Of a stretch of 5,767 nt of DNA, positions 5,718 to 5,767 are shown piece after piece. How positions within the stretch are numbered: the first letter of the stretch is position 1; every line of letters starts with the position of its first letter. A program made the position numbers and the translations under genes. The DNA comes from an uncultured Lachnospiraceae bacterium (GTDB lineage: Bacteria > Bacillota > Clostridia > Lachnospirales > Lachnospiraceae). The DNA is taken from the NCBI GenBank assembly GCA_910586555.1, contig CAJUJY010000106.1, positions 1-5,767 of the forward strand, read 5' to 3'. The notes under the pieces were generated by a model. That model was not told where the DNA came from and did no database searches. It saw only the letters and a list, made by a program, of their open reading frames with translations.

Positions 5718-5767
5718 GTCTACCACCTCCTGCTCCCTGCTTTCCAGATATTCCTTCAGGACATTTT
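5511..5767 (-). CDS. 3' end of an Rpn-like nuclease/putative transposase gene (partial, runs off the window)
   Basis: The frame stays open from the TAA at 5511-5513 to the window edge, giving 84 visible C-terminal residues that begin NVLKEYLESREQEVVDMIM. The visible end has the pattern I associate with C-termini of clostridial Rpn-family proteins: a helix with EYLESRE, then MELYDEQ, then a helical tail with AKRLLDMGRLTIDEVAAAAGLP, which resembles a small helix-turn-helix. Rpn proteins are PD-(D/E)XK DNA nucleases, annotated as recombination-promoting nucleases or putative transposases and linked to phage defence in E. coli. The catalytic N-terminal domain would lie beyond 5767 and cannot be seen. 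The first in-window start codon in this frame is a GTG at 5726, but the frame is open beyond it, so that GTG is unlikely to be the true start. This stretch is visibly richer in G+C than the SIR2 gene. The family call is from pattern memory; the partial nature is directly visible. Confidence 0.6.
   Translation of the reverse strand, partial: NVLKEYLESREQEVVDMIMELYDEQEILKSYVESERFDAENTVKTETAKRLLDMGRLTIDEVAAAAGLPRELVLELQKELLQPV
5723..5731 (-). promoter_or_regulatory. Perfect Shine-Dalgarno inside the Rpn-like coding frame
   Basis: On the minus strand AGGAGGTGG matches the anti-Shine-Dalgarno almost fully and lies upstream of ATG at 5717 with an 8-nt gap after AGGAGG. A GTG at 5726 overlaps it and is too close to use it. 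Confidence 0.5.

Noticed and set aside
5511..5726. A complete 71-codon gene starting at GTG 5726
   Set aside because: The frame continues open upstream to the window edge with family-like residues, and the GTG overlaps the Shine-Dalgarno. The gene is either partial or restarts at ATG 5717.

Overview
The window looks like an accessory (genomic-island) segment of a low-GC Gram-positive bacterium, most likely a gut-type clostridium of the Lachnospiraceae. This rests on the strong A+T bias, AAAGGAG-type ribosome binding sites, sigma-A-like promoters, and the style of the integrase and of the Rpn-like C-terminus. The taxonomic placement is inference, not a measured result.

Layout. Positions 1-130 are A/T-rich and non-coding. 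Positions 131-3698 on the minus strand hold one large gene for a SIR2-domain protein of the kind used in anti-phage NAD-depletion systems. It now reads as two overlapping frames: an N-terminal part of 648 codons (1752-3698) with the SIR2 NADase domain, and a C-terminal part of 557 codons (131-1804) that is probably a helical sensor/regulatory region. One surplus G in a run of five Gs (C5 on the plus strand, 1770-1774) explains the break. Removing it rejoins the frames into a continuous protein of about 1188 residues. A divergent intergenic region (3699-4029) carries a near-consensus promoter for the SIR2 gene and a second promoter for a plus-strand tyrosine recombinase (4030-5256). The recombinase is followed by a long hairpin (5321-5368) lying between convergent genes. 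The right edge (5511 to the window end, minus strand) is the 3' end of a gene resembling the Rpn family (PD-(D/E)XK recombination-promoting nuclease/putative transposase). Inside its frame is a textbook Shine-Dalgarno followed by ATG.

How they fit together. The recombinase is probably the mobility gene of the island that brought in the SIR2 gene. The SIR2 protein would deplete NAD on phage infection when in frame. The Rpn-like locus may be a second defence gene that also encodes a short C-terminal product from an internal start, as reported for E. coli Rpn genes. No tRNA, rRNA, CRISPR array or transposon ends were seen, and no att site could be identified. The best leads are the single-base switch-like break in the SIR2 gene, the internal start in the Rpn-like gene, and an unusual Asp in the integrase active-site region.
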